The notes under the pieces were generated by a model, which worked only from the letters and a program-made list of their open reading frames with translations, was not told the DNA's origin and searched no databases. From assembly GCF_003171675.1 (NCBI RefSeq), contig NZ_QFZQ01000002.1:248001-312000 (forward strand): DNA of 64,000 nucleotides, written 5' to 3'. The position numbers and the translations under genes are program-made. Every line of letters starts with the position of its first letter. The stretch's first letter is position 1. This DNA comes from Reichenbachiella versicolor. Its GTDB lineage: Bacteria > Bacteroidota > Bacteroidia > Cytophagales > Cyclobacteriaceae. Positions 27,101-34,816 of this stretch are shown piece by piece.

Positions 27101-27257
27101 CAAACCAAAGGCTATCGTAGACAATAAGCCTTACTGCATTAGTTCCAAAGTCATTTTCATAAAATGTCGCATACGCCATGCTGGCTGCATAAATCAATAA
27201 GAGAACTAGAGTAGCCTTATTGGAGACTATAATCTTGAGGATTTTTGCCATATTCAC
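24144..27257 (-). CDS. ccsA: Fused cytochrome c biogenesis protein CcsBA (ResB-CcsA)
   Basis: The 1037-residue membrane protein combines the two System II haem-attachment subunits. The N-terminal ResB/CcsB-like part (about residues 1-470) has helices at both ends of a large periplasmic domain. A long middle domain and the C-terminal CcsA part (about 745-1037, eight helices) follow, with the WWD haem motif WGRYWGWDPKETWAL. His residues that would hold haem are in the flanking helices. It attaches haem to c-type cytochromes in the periplasm, which the nrfHA products just upstream require. The 254-bp gap contains the nrfHA terminator, so it probably has its own promoter. The small-subunit-plus-CcsA fusion is usual in this phylum. 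Confidence 0.9.
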   Translation of the reverse strand: MNMAKILKIIVSNKATLVLLLIYAASMAYATFYENDFGTNAVRLIVYDSLWFEIIQWLLMINFIANIRRYKLFRKEKWSLLVFHLAFIVILAGAFVTRYISYEGSMRIRENSSSNTIISMYRYLTVDYEQEGQKERWQQRVKASTAVQPKLQLDEAGFTVKTTRFVPDAVEALVKGDSTNEVLEVVVTDQGMRNDLYLESGKSIRLGNGTITFNAPVEGGINIQTSGDTLLIETPDSLSFFQMATQRTGIVEPSKLEKLMFRTLYQKSGMAFVFSQYHKGKRVDFVPAPDKDMASQAADLLFVEVSDGENSHEVIFASIDGVYTEPKMVNAGGQMIKLNYGPKLIDLPFSIYLRDFQLERYPGSTSPSSYASEVTVNPESGEPFDYRIFMNNVLDHDGYRFFQASYDTDEKGTILSVNRDGIGTNITYLGYTLLFLGMFWTLFAKHSRFRTVLDRLNKLQAKKLASILLLMIFSIGARAESTFVIDSMHIISVDHAKKFGQLLVQDMDGRIKPLNTLTSELTRKLMRSTALKTKTITGEKLNGDQLFLSLSIDPIYWRDVPMIKVDQHKGEPILDLLEKPNRDYLAFSDLIDQKGNYLLYEWAEQSNRKKPAERNELDKEIIKVDERFNILYQALDGYYLKVFPKKNDPGNQWFDYRIANAGFESEDSLFVASIIPIYYRSVWMAQKSGSDEDWEQADQNLGYIATYQDVLGKEVSPSEGRRKGELLYNELNLFTKLFPIYWMLGLVALVLSILKVFYNKSKFIKVSLWVLVGAISLAFLAQTFNIILRWYAGDYPPWSNGYEMIILVSWFLMLFGFVFLKKSDFVLPLACLFTGTLLFVSFLDWLNPEITNLVPVLKSYWLKIHVAIIVGSYAPLALSALLGLLVLIFMMLPDQKKVKIPIEEMTYINELSMTIGLFMLTIGTFLGGVWANESWGRYWGWDPKETWALISVIVYAIVVHLRLVPSLGTKYIFNTASLFAFYSILMTSYGVNYYLSGLHSYAKGDPVPIPSFVYWVSAILIAIAVGAYFAQKKYAKV

Positions 27258-27441
27258 TTAACCGGTTGCTCATGGCCCCCGTGACTATTAAGAATTGATA
27301 GTTGACTGAAGTTCCTTGACCTGCGGCACAAGTATCTTCAGAATTTTAATTACACTCGACCCAAAGGTCGGAGAATTAAACCCAATAGACTATCGTCATG
27401 AGATTAATTCAGGCCAAAGTTGGTTGATAAAGGCTTAAAAC

Positions 27442-27476
27442 AAAACAATCAGCAATTGGTTGTTGCTGATTGTTTT
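27442..27476 (-). terminator. Terminator of the nrfHA operon
   Basis: A perfect 14-bp stem (27442-27455 with 27463-27476, loop of 7) lies 36 bp after the nrfA stop. On the minus strand it is followed by T-rich sequence. The same hairpin has a T run on the plus strand, but no plus gene ends there. Confidence 0.8.
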
Positions 27477-27511
27477 TAAAAGGACAATGTTTTTTAGCTA
27501 CATTAAGATAA

Positions 27512-28999
27512 CTAGTCCCAGCTAGCTTCTCTTTCTTCCGCGGCTTTCATCCATTTTGGTAGAAGTTCTTTTTTGAAAGTAGCTTTCTCAGCCTCTAACT
27601 TCTCCATATCCAAGCCTATATAAGCCTGTGCCTTAGCTTTGGTAGCAATATCAGGATAATCAATAGGTTTGTTGTAACCTAAATCTGCAAACAACCTTGC
27701 TAATTTAATCCTACCCTCTTGACCGATATTGATGGCAGTAGATACGATTCTAGAAACCTCCACAGGAGAATGAAACTGTCCACCATGAGATGCTACGGAA
27801 AAGTCCCATCTCCACTGAGCATGTCTAATATCCATCAAAATATCTTTCATTTGTTCTTCACTAGCACCAAGATCCCACGCTTTACCGGCCTCGACATGTA
27901 GCCTAACCAATATTTCCTCAAGCTTCGCTTGATTTTGTTTGATCTTGGTCTGTCTTTCATATACATCTGTCATTAAATCCTGTTGATTCTCCCTATGACA
28001 TACTTGACAAGAATTCGCAGGATTTGCTAAAGGCGACTTAATATGGTGGTCTGTAAACTTTTGTCCACCTTCAGTCTTATAAGGCATGTGACAATCCGCA
28101 CAAGAAACTCCTCTTTTAGCATGAACACCAGTTTGGAACAGTTCATAACCTGGATGCTGTGTTTTGAGCATTGGTGCTTTCGAGATTTTATGAGTCCAGT
28201 CTTTAAATTCCAATTCATCATAGTACTCTTCCATAGCTTCTACAGATGTTCCATTTTTCCATGGGAATGTTAAATATGGTACTCCTTCCTTAGGTGACTT
28301 CTTGTTAAAGTAATATTCAACATGACACTGTGCGCAGACTAGGGATCTCATTTCCTGATGAGAGGCTTCATTTATATTTTTACCCATAGACTCAAATGCC
28401 TCTATCAGTGCTGGCCTAGATATAGAAAGTGCCATAGTTTTCGGATTATGACAATCAGCACATCCAATGGCATTGTTAATCTCCTCACCTTTATCAGCCC
28501 ACTTTCCAGAGTAAAATTCAGCAATACCAATTTCATTCATCATTCTAGGTACATCTGGACTTTTACAAGTCCAACAAGTACTTGGCATAGGACCTGTACC
28601 TGGACCAGTAGGACCACCAGTTCTTAAAGTATTATGAATGTCTTCCACTGCATAATAGTGACCTCTAGGTTGATTATAATCCTTTGAAAATCCATAACCA
28701 GCCCAAAGAACCACCAACTTAGGATTCTCTTCTAGTGCATCTGTTAATCCAGACCCTAAATACATACTCTTAAAAGTAGTGTCTGCTGTCTGCATAAACG
28801 ATTGGTATTGCCTCGGGTAGTTTTCACCCCAAACTTGATTTCTAGGTTCGTTTTGCTTGATCTCTCTTGTTGGTTGATAAGCAAAAGAAGCTTCTGCTTT
28901 TCTACTCATTATACTATTAGCCAGCATACTTAATAACACTACTATTATTACAGTAGCTATAAACAACAACCAGTTTTTCACATTAGTATTCATCGTCAC
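27512..28999 (-). CDS. nrfA: Ammonia-forming cytochrome c nitrite reductase, catalytic subunit
   Basis: The 495-residue pentahaem enzyme reduces nitrite to ammonium in the periplasm. The active-site haem is bound by CWTCK (residues 142-146, lysine as axial ligand), the hallmark of NrfA. Four normal CxxCH sites follow at about 180 (CADCH), 222 (CAQCH), 300 (CADCH) and 331 (CQVCH). Tyr in HVEYYF and His in KTQHPGYE fit the catalytic residues. An uncleaved signal anchor is at residues 8-30. It lies 2 bp after nrfH. Electrons come from menaquinol through NrfH. Confidence 0.96.
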   Translation of the reverse strand: MTMNTNVKNWLLFIATVIIVVLLSMLANSIMSRKAEASFAYQPTREIKQNEPRNQVWGENYPRQYQSFMQTADTTFKSMYLGSGLTDALEENPKLVVLWAGYGFSKDYNQPRGHYYAVEDIHNTLRTGGPTGPGTGPMPSTCWTCKSPDVPRMMNEIGIAEFYSGKWADKGEEINNAIGCADCHNPKTMALSISRPALIEAFESMGKNINEASHQEMRSLVCAQCHVEYYFNKKSPKEGVPYLTFPWKNGTSVEAMEEYYDELEFKDWTHKISKAPMLKTQHPGYELFQTGVHAKRGVSCADCHMPYKTEGGQKFTDHHIKSPLANPANSCQVCHRENQQDLMTDVYERQTKIKQNQAKLEEILVRLHVEAGKAWDLGASEEQMKDILMDIRHAQWRWDFSVASHGGQFHSPVEVSRIVSTAINIGQEGRIKLARLFADLGYNKPIDYPDIATKAKAQAYIGLDMEKLEAEKATFKKELLPKWMKAAEEREASWD

Positions 29000-29001
29000 A
29001 A

Positions 29002-29607
29002 TTATTTAATAGTAGGATTATTGATGGCATTATCAAGCCAATCAGGAACAATCGATTTCTTTTCAGATTCTGGAGCTAAAGGGTCTAAATGATATCCTAC
29101 AGCAGATAAACTTTTAACTCTCCCATGAGGGACATATTGATGACATTCCCAGCAAGTACGTTCAGTTCTGGACTCTTCATGATTGAATACCCAAGAAGCC
29201 ATTTTAGCATCGGTAACCTGCTCTTTATGACATCTCACACAGTTACTCTGAACTACCTCTGCACTTGCTTCTTTCATCACGATTGCTTGAGGTTCCATTC
29301 GCATCGTAAAAATGGATGCGTGGTATAGCCCATCCTTAGCTTTGAAGTAATATTTATTGAAGACATTGTCATGTGGAACATGACAATCATTGCATGTTGC
29401 AACCTCCCTATGTGAACTATGATCCCATGTTATATATTCAGCTGTCATTACGTGACAATTGATACAGGTTTTAGGGTCGTCCGACAAATAGGATGTAGCA
29501 TTGGAGATATTGACTATATAAACTCCAAGTCCTGAGATTGCTCCCAGTAGGATAATCACTGGAATTCTCCATTTTGGAGGCGGGTAAATTTTCTTTAATA
29601 GACTCAT
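29002..29607 (-). CDS. nrfH: Cytochrome c nitrite reductase small subunit (NapC/NirT family)
   Basis: The 201-residue protein has one N-terminal membrane helix (about 15-33) and four CxxCH haem sites: CINCH, CNDCH, CVRCH and CWECH. This is the tetrahaem quinol oxidase that feeds NrfA. It is the first gene of the nrfHA operon. A clear TAnnTTTG promoter or FNR-like site was not found in the 420 bp upstream. Confidence 0.95.
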   Translation of the reverse strand: MSLLKKIYPPPKWRIPVIILLGAISGLGVYIVNISNATSYLSDDPKTCINCHVMTAEYITWDHSSHREVATCNDCHVPHDNVFNKYYFKAKDGLYHASIFTMRMEPQAIVMKEASAEVVQSNCVRCHKEQVTDAKMASWVFNHEESRTERTCWECHQYVPHGRVKSLSAVGYHLDPLAPESEKKSIVPDWLDNAINNPTIK

Positions 29608-30030
29608 GTCCAGCTAAACTAAAACTGTAAAATCAAAGACAATAAAAATTGTCATTGATCTTAGTCTTCAATTTAACTGACTGAAATCATACAACCATAA
29701 TACACCTAATTATCAACCACTTACATAACAATCAAACCTTTCATCTTTAGTCTTTTTTAAGAATTAAGACATTGAATTAATCTGCTCTAAGTATTTGAAA
29801 AATATTCCATATCTAAACAATCTAAATTAGTCATTTCACTATGTTTTGATTAGTAACCGTAGGGGTACAATCTACCTCTTCTTCACCCCTGATTTATTGT
29901 TGTCTTACCTCTTACTACAAAGCCCAATGCACAAAGGGCGGTTAAACCCAACATTTTGTTAAACAAAAAATCCCAGAAGCACTCTTATCAAAGTAGTGCT
30001 TCTGGGATTTTATAATGTCAGACAACATTC
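29608..30030. other. Intergenic region between the carbonic anhydrase and nrfH genes
   Basis: About 420 bp without a gene. The left-to-middle part must hold the nrfH promoter, but no convincing box was seen. The right end has the terminator of the carbonic anhydrase gene (29961-30011). Confidence 0.5.
29961..30011 (-). terminator. Terminator of the carbonic anhydrase gene
   Basis: A perfect 17-bp stem (29967-29983 with 29995-30011) and an 11-nt loop lie 20 bp past the stop. On the minus strand a run of T (29970-29965) follows. This is a strong rho-independent terminator. Confidence 0.88.
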
Positions 30031-30810
30031 TTAATAGCCTGCATGGTATACTACACGATCATTTACTTCTTGTATTGGTCTATTATCGTCATGAATAATT
30101 TGATGTATAGCCTCAATTTGTTGGAATGTAGCTTGAACGGGTTCCTCTAAGACGATCCATTTAATCCCTTCAGTACATGGTGGTGTAGTCAACGAACCCT
30201 CATAGAAAAAGAACTTTTCAAAGTGTTTTGGAAAAACCTCTGTAGGATCTGCTTTTTCAAAAGATTTAAGTTCCTCATTAATATGAGTAGGTAAAGACTT
30301 CATGAAATGGGTCAAAAACGGATTCGGTTGATCCCCATATTCAACCAGTACACCTAAGACGGCATATACACCAGCAGCGTTTTGGTGCACAAAATGGATT
30401 TCCATAGGGTAGTCACCATCATTCACATGATGCTCAGAAGGTGTATGAAAATGAAATTGCAATAAACTATAAGGTTCTCCATTAATGACTAGGGCCTTAG
30501 GCTCCACCACTCTCTCTATTAACGTATGTCCATTATTAATCAAATCAACAAAAAATGGATGATAATGAAATTCTAATTCAATTTCAGCATCAATTGACAT
30601 TGCTGGAACTATATTAATTGGAGACTGATGTGTACCTCCACACGAAACGTAGTCCGGATCTATTTCAGTCCAATGATCTGGTCCATACTGTCCAGAATAT
30701 GACCATTCATGATGAACTTGCTTTCTATTATAAGATCCTTGATCTTCTTGAGCTAAAATTATAAATGGAGCAGATAAAAATAATAGTAGTGGTGTTAAGA
30801 TTTTATTCAT
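30031..30810 (-). CDS. Periplasmic alpha-carbonic anhydrase
   Basis: The 259-residue alpha-class carbonic anhydrase interconverts CO2 and bicarbonate. Zinc ligands are in QFHFHTPSEH and MEIHFVHQ, with the family motifs QSPINI near the N-terminus and LTTPPCTEG near the end. A signal peptide (MNKILTPLLLFLSAPFIILA) shows export, and the start at 30810 was chosen because it begins exactly at this signal; six more codons upstream are possible. Monocistronic by its own terminator. Confidence 0.92.
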   Translation of the reverse strand: MNKILTPLLLFLSAPFIILAQEDQGSYNRKQVHHEWSYSGQYGPDHWTEIDPDYVSCGGTHQSPINIVPAMSIDAEIELEFHYHPFFVDLINNGHTLIERVVEPKALVINGEPYSLLQFHFHTPSEHHVNDGDYPMEIHFVHQNAAGVYAVLGVLVEYGDQPNPFLTHFMKSLPTHINEELKSFEKADPTEVFPKHFEKFFFYEGSLTTPPCTEGIKWIVLEEPVQATFQQIEAIHQIIHDDNRPIQEVNDRVVYHAGY

Positions 30811-30923
30811 AAATAAATAGTTATGCATGACATTAATGCAAATTAATACATTATCAATTACATATCACACTCTCACCTTCTGATTGGGATCAGTTCATTT
30901 TATGAGATACTATTCACCACTTT

Positions 30924-31391
30924 CTATTTAATTGATATTAAGCTAATTGGTTTATATACTTGTTCATCAAGTTCTCTACCTTTTTTGTTGTAATACTTCC
31001 AGACTCCTCTTTTTACAGTTGTAGGCCCCGTATAAAAACCAGCACCTTCATAGGTAACCATTGGAAACTCTACTTTACCTTGACTTTCAATATTACCATT
31101 AGGATAGTAATTAACCTGATATGCCCAATAAGCTTCTTCCTGCACTTGTTCGAATTTCAATTTCCCATTAGCATAAAATTCGTTGATAAATCCTTTCGAT
31201 TTATCAGTAAATGCCACTGTTATTGAACGAATCTTACCATCGTGATAATACTGTCTCACTGTATCTAAAGAAGAATTTTGAGTATTACTATAGGGTAAGA
31301 AACTTTGACTATGAGAATGAAAAGATAGCACGTCCTGTGCCAATAATTTATGGCTAACCAAAAACAATAATAACAGGACAATGCGCATCAC
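30924..31391 (-). CDS. Exported MORN-like repeat protein
   Basis: The 155-residue protein has a signal peptide (cleavage near LLAQ). MORN-like units follow: YYHDGKIRSITV, FYANGKLKFEQV, YYPNGNIESQGK and KYYNKKGRELDE. It lies 2 bp after the metal TonB-receptor gene and is its operon partner. Such secreted MORN variants occur across this phylum with unknown function. It is not next to a toxin gene, so an antitoxin role is not supported here. Confidence 0.6.
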   Translation of the reverse strand: MMRIVLLLLFLVSHKLLAQDVLSFHSHSQSFLPYSNTQNSSLDTVRQYYHDGKIRSITVAFTDKSKGFINEFYANGKLKFEQVQEEAYWAYQVNYYPNGNIESQGKVEFPMVTYEGAGFYTGPTTVKRGVWKYYNKKGRELDEQVYKPISLISIK

Positions 31392-31393
31392 GA

Positions 31394-33646
31394 CTATAGT
31401 AATTTATATCTGATTCCAGTATAAATAATCCGTCCAAATACTGGCCCCCAAACAAGAGAACTATCAAAATATTCACTAAAGGGATTATCAGATGCTAAGA
31501 TAGGGCTTTCTTGTCTGACATCCATTAAATTTTCAGCTCCGACATACAACTCAAAAGTCGATGACCACCCTTTTGAAACTTGAACATTCATAGTCATAAA
31601 GTCATCTGAAAAATCTCTAATTTGATAATCTAAAGGGTTTGATCGAGTAGAAGGCAATCTTTTACTTCCCATCCAGTTCAATGTATAATCAAATGACCAA
31701 TCATTAAATGTTTTGTAACCCAAATTCATAAACCACCTATGGTTTGAAACCAACGGTTTAGTTAGATGAGAACCCGAATATGTAGTCTCCACATCAAACC
31801 ACCTATAACCTAGACGAGAAGAAAAGTTAGTAAACAATTCATAATCTAATTGTATCTGCGCACTATTTGAATAAGACTCTCCATCGAGATTATAGAAAGT
31901 AATCTGCTGAGGATCACTATCAAAATCGACGACGATCTGATTTTGAAATTGGGTTCGATAATATTCAGTTGATATCGTTCCTAAGTTATCGCCAATTGTA
32001 AAATCTTGGGTCAAACTAACCCCAATATTCCAAGACACCTCGGCTTCTAAACCGTAAGGGTTTCCAGCACTTTCTTGCACTACATTAAAAACCCGCGAAG
32101 ATGCCAAAGCTCCAATATTCTCAGCTATAATACTTGCAGTGCGCTGTCCCCTTCCTGCTGTAAATCTCAGTGCTGTCAGTTTAGAAATTTGATACATAGC
32201 ATGAAGTCTTGGAGTCACAAACAATCCGAAATTATTATGATAATCTACCCTTAAACCTGGTATGATTGTCCACTTCTCAGTTGGTGAATTCTTGTATTCC
32301 ATAAATACCCCTGGAACAAACTCTCTTCTTGTAAACTCCATATCAGAACCTATCCCACTCAACTGCTCATCAAAATAATCGTACTGTACACTTGCCCCCA
32401 TTTTTATAGGGTGGTTAGTATTTCCAATAATACTATGATAGATAACGTTACCATATAATGAAGTTTGAGTTCCTTGATAATTCCTTATTCCAAAGTATGA
32501 TTCTTGATCATGATAAACAGCATTGATTTGTATACCAAAAGATCTCCAAGGCATCTGAGGATAAACCTTACCAACTTTACCCCAACCTTCTACTCTTCTA
32601 GTATCATCAGTCACCCCCCAAAAGCTAGTACCGCCTAGATGAACGTCAGGATCAAAATCTAATTGCCCTCCTGTTTTCTCAATATATGTCCCTTTAATAC
32701 CAAACTGCCCAACCAAACCACTCTCATTTACATATTTCCATCGATTGAGTCCGATGTAGTGAGCCCCTAATGGCATATCTAAGAAACCGTCATTATTTCG
32801 ATCGTTTTTTACCACACTATATTTATTGTGTAGTAATACTGCCGTAGACCAATGTTCGTTCACAGGGAGTGCAACATTAACATTAGCCTCTACTCTTCCT
32901 CCTTGGTTACCATATAAGTTGACATAAAGCTTATCTGACCTTTCTGGTTTTCGAAGTTCCACATTGATTTGTCCAGCCATGCTTTCAAAACCATTAACAA
33001 CCGAACCTGTCCCCTTACTTAATTGAAGACTTTCAATCCAAGTGCCTGGAATATATATTAAACCATAGACTGAAGATAATCCTCTGATGTCTGGCATATT
33101 CTCTCTAGAAATCTGAATGTAAGGCCCTGACAAACCTAACATTTGAATCTGTCGAGTACCTGTCACCGCATCTGTGAATGATACATCTACGCTGGGATTA
33201 GTTTCAAAACTCTCACTTAGATTGCAACAAGCAGCTTTAAGCAACTCTGATTCACTAATCAATTCAGACTTGATTGGATTGATACGATCAATTAAAATAC
33301 CATTCTGCTGCCCAACAACTTCTAGTCCTTCTAAAGTATTTTCACTACGTAGCAATACTACTAGATCATTGGACTCAATCTCAATCTCTTGCTTTTCATA
33401 GCCTACATATGTGACTTCAAGTACAGATGAAGTTTTGTTCTTTGATAATTTAAATTCACCTTTTTCATCCGTGACTACTCCTATTGTAGTACCCTTCCAT
33501 CTTATCGAAGCACCGATAAGCCGCTCTTTAGCATTTTCATCAATTCCATATACGACTCCTCTGACAACTGAATCATTCGATTGTGCTAATGATGACCAGC
33601 CAAAACCTATCCAGATAATGACTAATCCTAAAAAAAACTTAAACAT
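31394..33646 (-). CDS. TonB-dependent receptor, probably for a metal or metal chelate
   Basis: The 750-residue outer membrane receptor has a signal peptide and a CarboxypepD_reg domain (about 27-105: RGVVYGIDENAKERLIGAS, VTYVGYEKQEIEI). The plug has the segment LKAACCNLSESFETNPSVD and SGPYIQISRENMPDIRG. A beta-barrel ends in IRYKLL. The CC-containing plug segment is shared by Bacteroidota receptors found beside heavy-metal genes. It follows an HMA-domain gene and a HYC_CC_PP gene with short gaps (6 and 50 bp). Copper is the best guess for the metal. Confidence 0.82.
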   Translation of the reverse strand: MFKFFLGLVIIWIGFGWSSLAQSNDSVVRGVVYGIDENAKERLIGASIRWKGTTIGVVTDEKGEFKLSKNKTSSVLEVTYVGYEKQEIEIESNDLVVLLRSENTLEGLEVVGQQNGILIDRINPIKSELISESELLKAACCNLSESFETNPSVDVSFTDAVTGTRQIQMLGLSGPYIQISRENMPDIRGLSSVYGLIYIPGTWIESLQLSKGTGSVVNGFESMAGQINVELRKPERSDKLYVNLYGNQGGRVEANVNVALPVNEHWSTAVLLHNKYSVVKNDRNNDGFLDMPLGAHYIGLNRWKYVNESGLVGQFGIKGTYIEKTGGQLDFDPDVHLGGTSFWGVTDDTRRVEGWGKVGKVYPQMPWRSFGIQINAVYHDQESYFGIRNYQGTQTSLYGNVIYHSIIGNTNHPIKMGASVQYDYFDEQLSGIGSDMEFTRREFVPGVFMEYKNSPTEKWTIIPGLRVDYHNNFGLFVTPRLHAMYQISKLTALRFTAGRGQRTASIIAENIGALASSRVFNVVQESAGNPYGLEAEVSWNIGVSLTQDFTIGDNLGTISTEYYRTQFQNQIVVDFDSDPQQITFYNLDGESYSNSAQIQLDYELFTNFSSRLGYRWFDVETTYSGSHLTKPLVSNHRWFMNLGYKTFNDWSFDYTLNWMGSKRLPSTRSNPLDYQIRDFSDDFMTMNVQVSKGWSSTFELYVGAENLMDVRQESPILASDNPFSEYFDSSLVWGPVFGRIIYTGIRYKLL

Positions 33647-33652
33647 TAAGTG

Positions 33653-33994
33653 CTAATGTTTATTCACTCCACTGTCATAGGCACAACATGCTGGTAACTT
33701 TGAGTATGCTTCAGCTGGTGCTTTAACCTTACTAGTGGTATGCCCTACATTAGCAATCGACTTATGAATATCGAGCTCTGTGACTTTGTCACTTCTAAAG
33801 TACACCTTCATCTGACCAGACTTCTGGTCCCATGTAGCCATTTTCACTCCAGGCACTAAGGCTGCTTTTTCTATTCTTTTCTTACACATTCCACAAACCC
33901 CTTTAACTTCGAATGTGGCTTGAATATTTTTTTGAGCTAACGAACTGAAAGAAGTTAGCATGAAACACACAAGTGTTACAATATATAATTTCAT
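33653..33994 (-). CDS. Exported heavy-metal-associated (HMA) domain protein
   Basis: The 113-residue protein has a signal peptide (ends near SSLAQ). One ferredoxin-like HMA domain follows, with the metal site GVCGMCKKRIEKAA (CxxC) and the later VYFRSDKVTELDIHKSIANVGHTT segment. A C-terminal ACCAYD adds two cysteines. A periplasmic metallochaperone is likely, passing Cu(I) or a similar ion to or from the adjacent TonB receptor. Confidence 0.82.
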   Translation of the reverse strand: MKLYIVTLVCFMLTSFSSLAQKNIQATFEVKGVCGMCKKRIEKAALVPGVKMATWDQKSGQMKVYFRSDKVTELDIHKSIANVGHTTSKVKAPAEAYSKLPACCAYDSGVNKH

Positions 33995-34044
33995 TGTATT
34001 TGATTTTTATGTTTAAAATTTGAACTGACTAATGAGGAATCAAT

Positions 34045-34425
34045 TCATGCATAAAAAACCAAACTACAGTGCTTAATGAATATTGGAACCGGATCTGGTG
34101 GCGAACTATTTGAAGCGTATAAGACAACGCTATTGTCCTCTTTGGAGTTAAAAGAAGGATAAAGGACCCTATTAACCTTTACTAGTACTGCTTCAAAAGA
34201 AAATGAAAAACTAGAACTAAGTTTCTCTTTACTCTCTTCATCAAAAGAAATAAGCTCATCGTCACAGCAAGGCATTTCTAAAAGAGCCTCTTCACAACAT
34301 GATGTCGTTTCAGAAATAATGGAAACAGACCGTAACTCACCTAAACACCTATGCAGTTTCACAGTTGTATGTGAAGACACAATAAGGTAAAACAGTGTAA
34401 ATAATATAAGTAACGGCTTTCGCAT
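34045..34425 (-). CDS. HYC_CC_PP family protein
   Basis: The 126-residue protein has an N-terminal hydrophobic segment and the family order of motifs: HRC (in place of HYC), two Cys-Cys pairs (TSCCEE and PCCDDE) and a late PPDP. This small family is found in Bacteroidota next to metal-uptake TonB receptors; its function is unknown, and metal binding by the Cys pairs is a fair guess. It is the first gene of the operon with HMA and the receptor. A TAACTTTG word (34437-34430) is only 5 bp before the ATG, which would make the message leaderless. Confidence 0.68.
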   Translation of the reverse strand: MRKPLLILFTLFYLIVSSHTTVKLHRCLGELRSVSIISETTSCCEEALLEMPCCDDELISFDEESKEKLSSSFSFSFEAVLVKVNRVLYPSFNSKEDNSVVLYASNSSPPDPVPIFIKHCSLVFYA

Positions 34426-34816
34426 AAAACAAAGTTAGTACTATAATCAGTTATTGATGATTGAGTAAATAGTTTTTTGAATTAACATCAATAACAAAAT
34501 TCTCTCACTGTTATGATTTAAATTTTTAGCGCATACGACCTTTTTGGACATTAAGTTGCATTGAGCAATTTTAGGCTAACAAATAACTAACCTGTAACCT
34601 TATAACTTAATCATTTGGTTATTAATTATTTAATAATTTTTAACAAAGCATTTATTAACTTTATTCCCGTACACCTACCACCATATAAAAGGACTATTTG
34701 GTTAGAAGATTTTATCATTTTTTTCATGAAAAGATACCTATTGTTATATTGCAACTCGATCATGTTATAAATCTTAATCCTCCTTAACTTTTAAAGTTTG
34801 GATCAACACCAGCAAA
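34426..34816. other. Divergent intergenic region
   Basis: About 390 bp of AT-rich sequence between two divergent genes. Apart from the TAACTTTG word next to the HYC_CC_PP start, no repeat, RNA or ORF was recognised. Confidence 0.4.

Noticed and set aside
29608-30030. FNR-type site upstream of nrfH
   Set aside because: TTGAT-like half sites occur, but no symmetric pair at the right spacing was found.
34430-34437. Promoter for the HYC_CC_PP gene
   Set aside because: TAACTTTG matches the -7 word but lies 5 bp before the ATG and has no -33 box. A leaderless start is possible but not supported enough to call.
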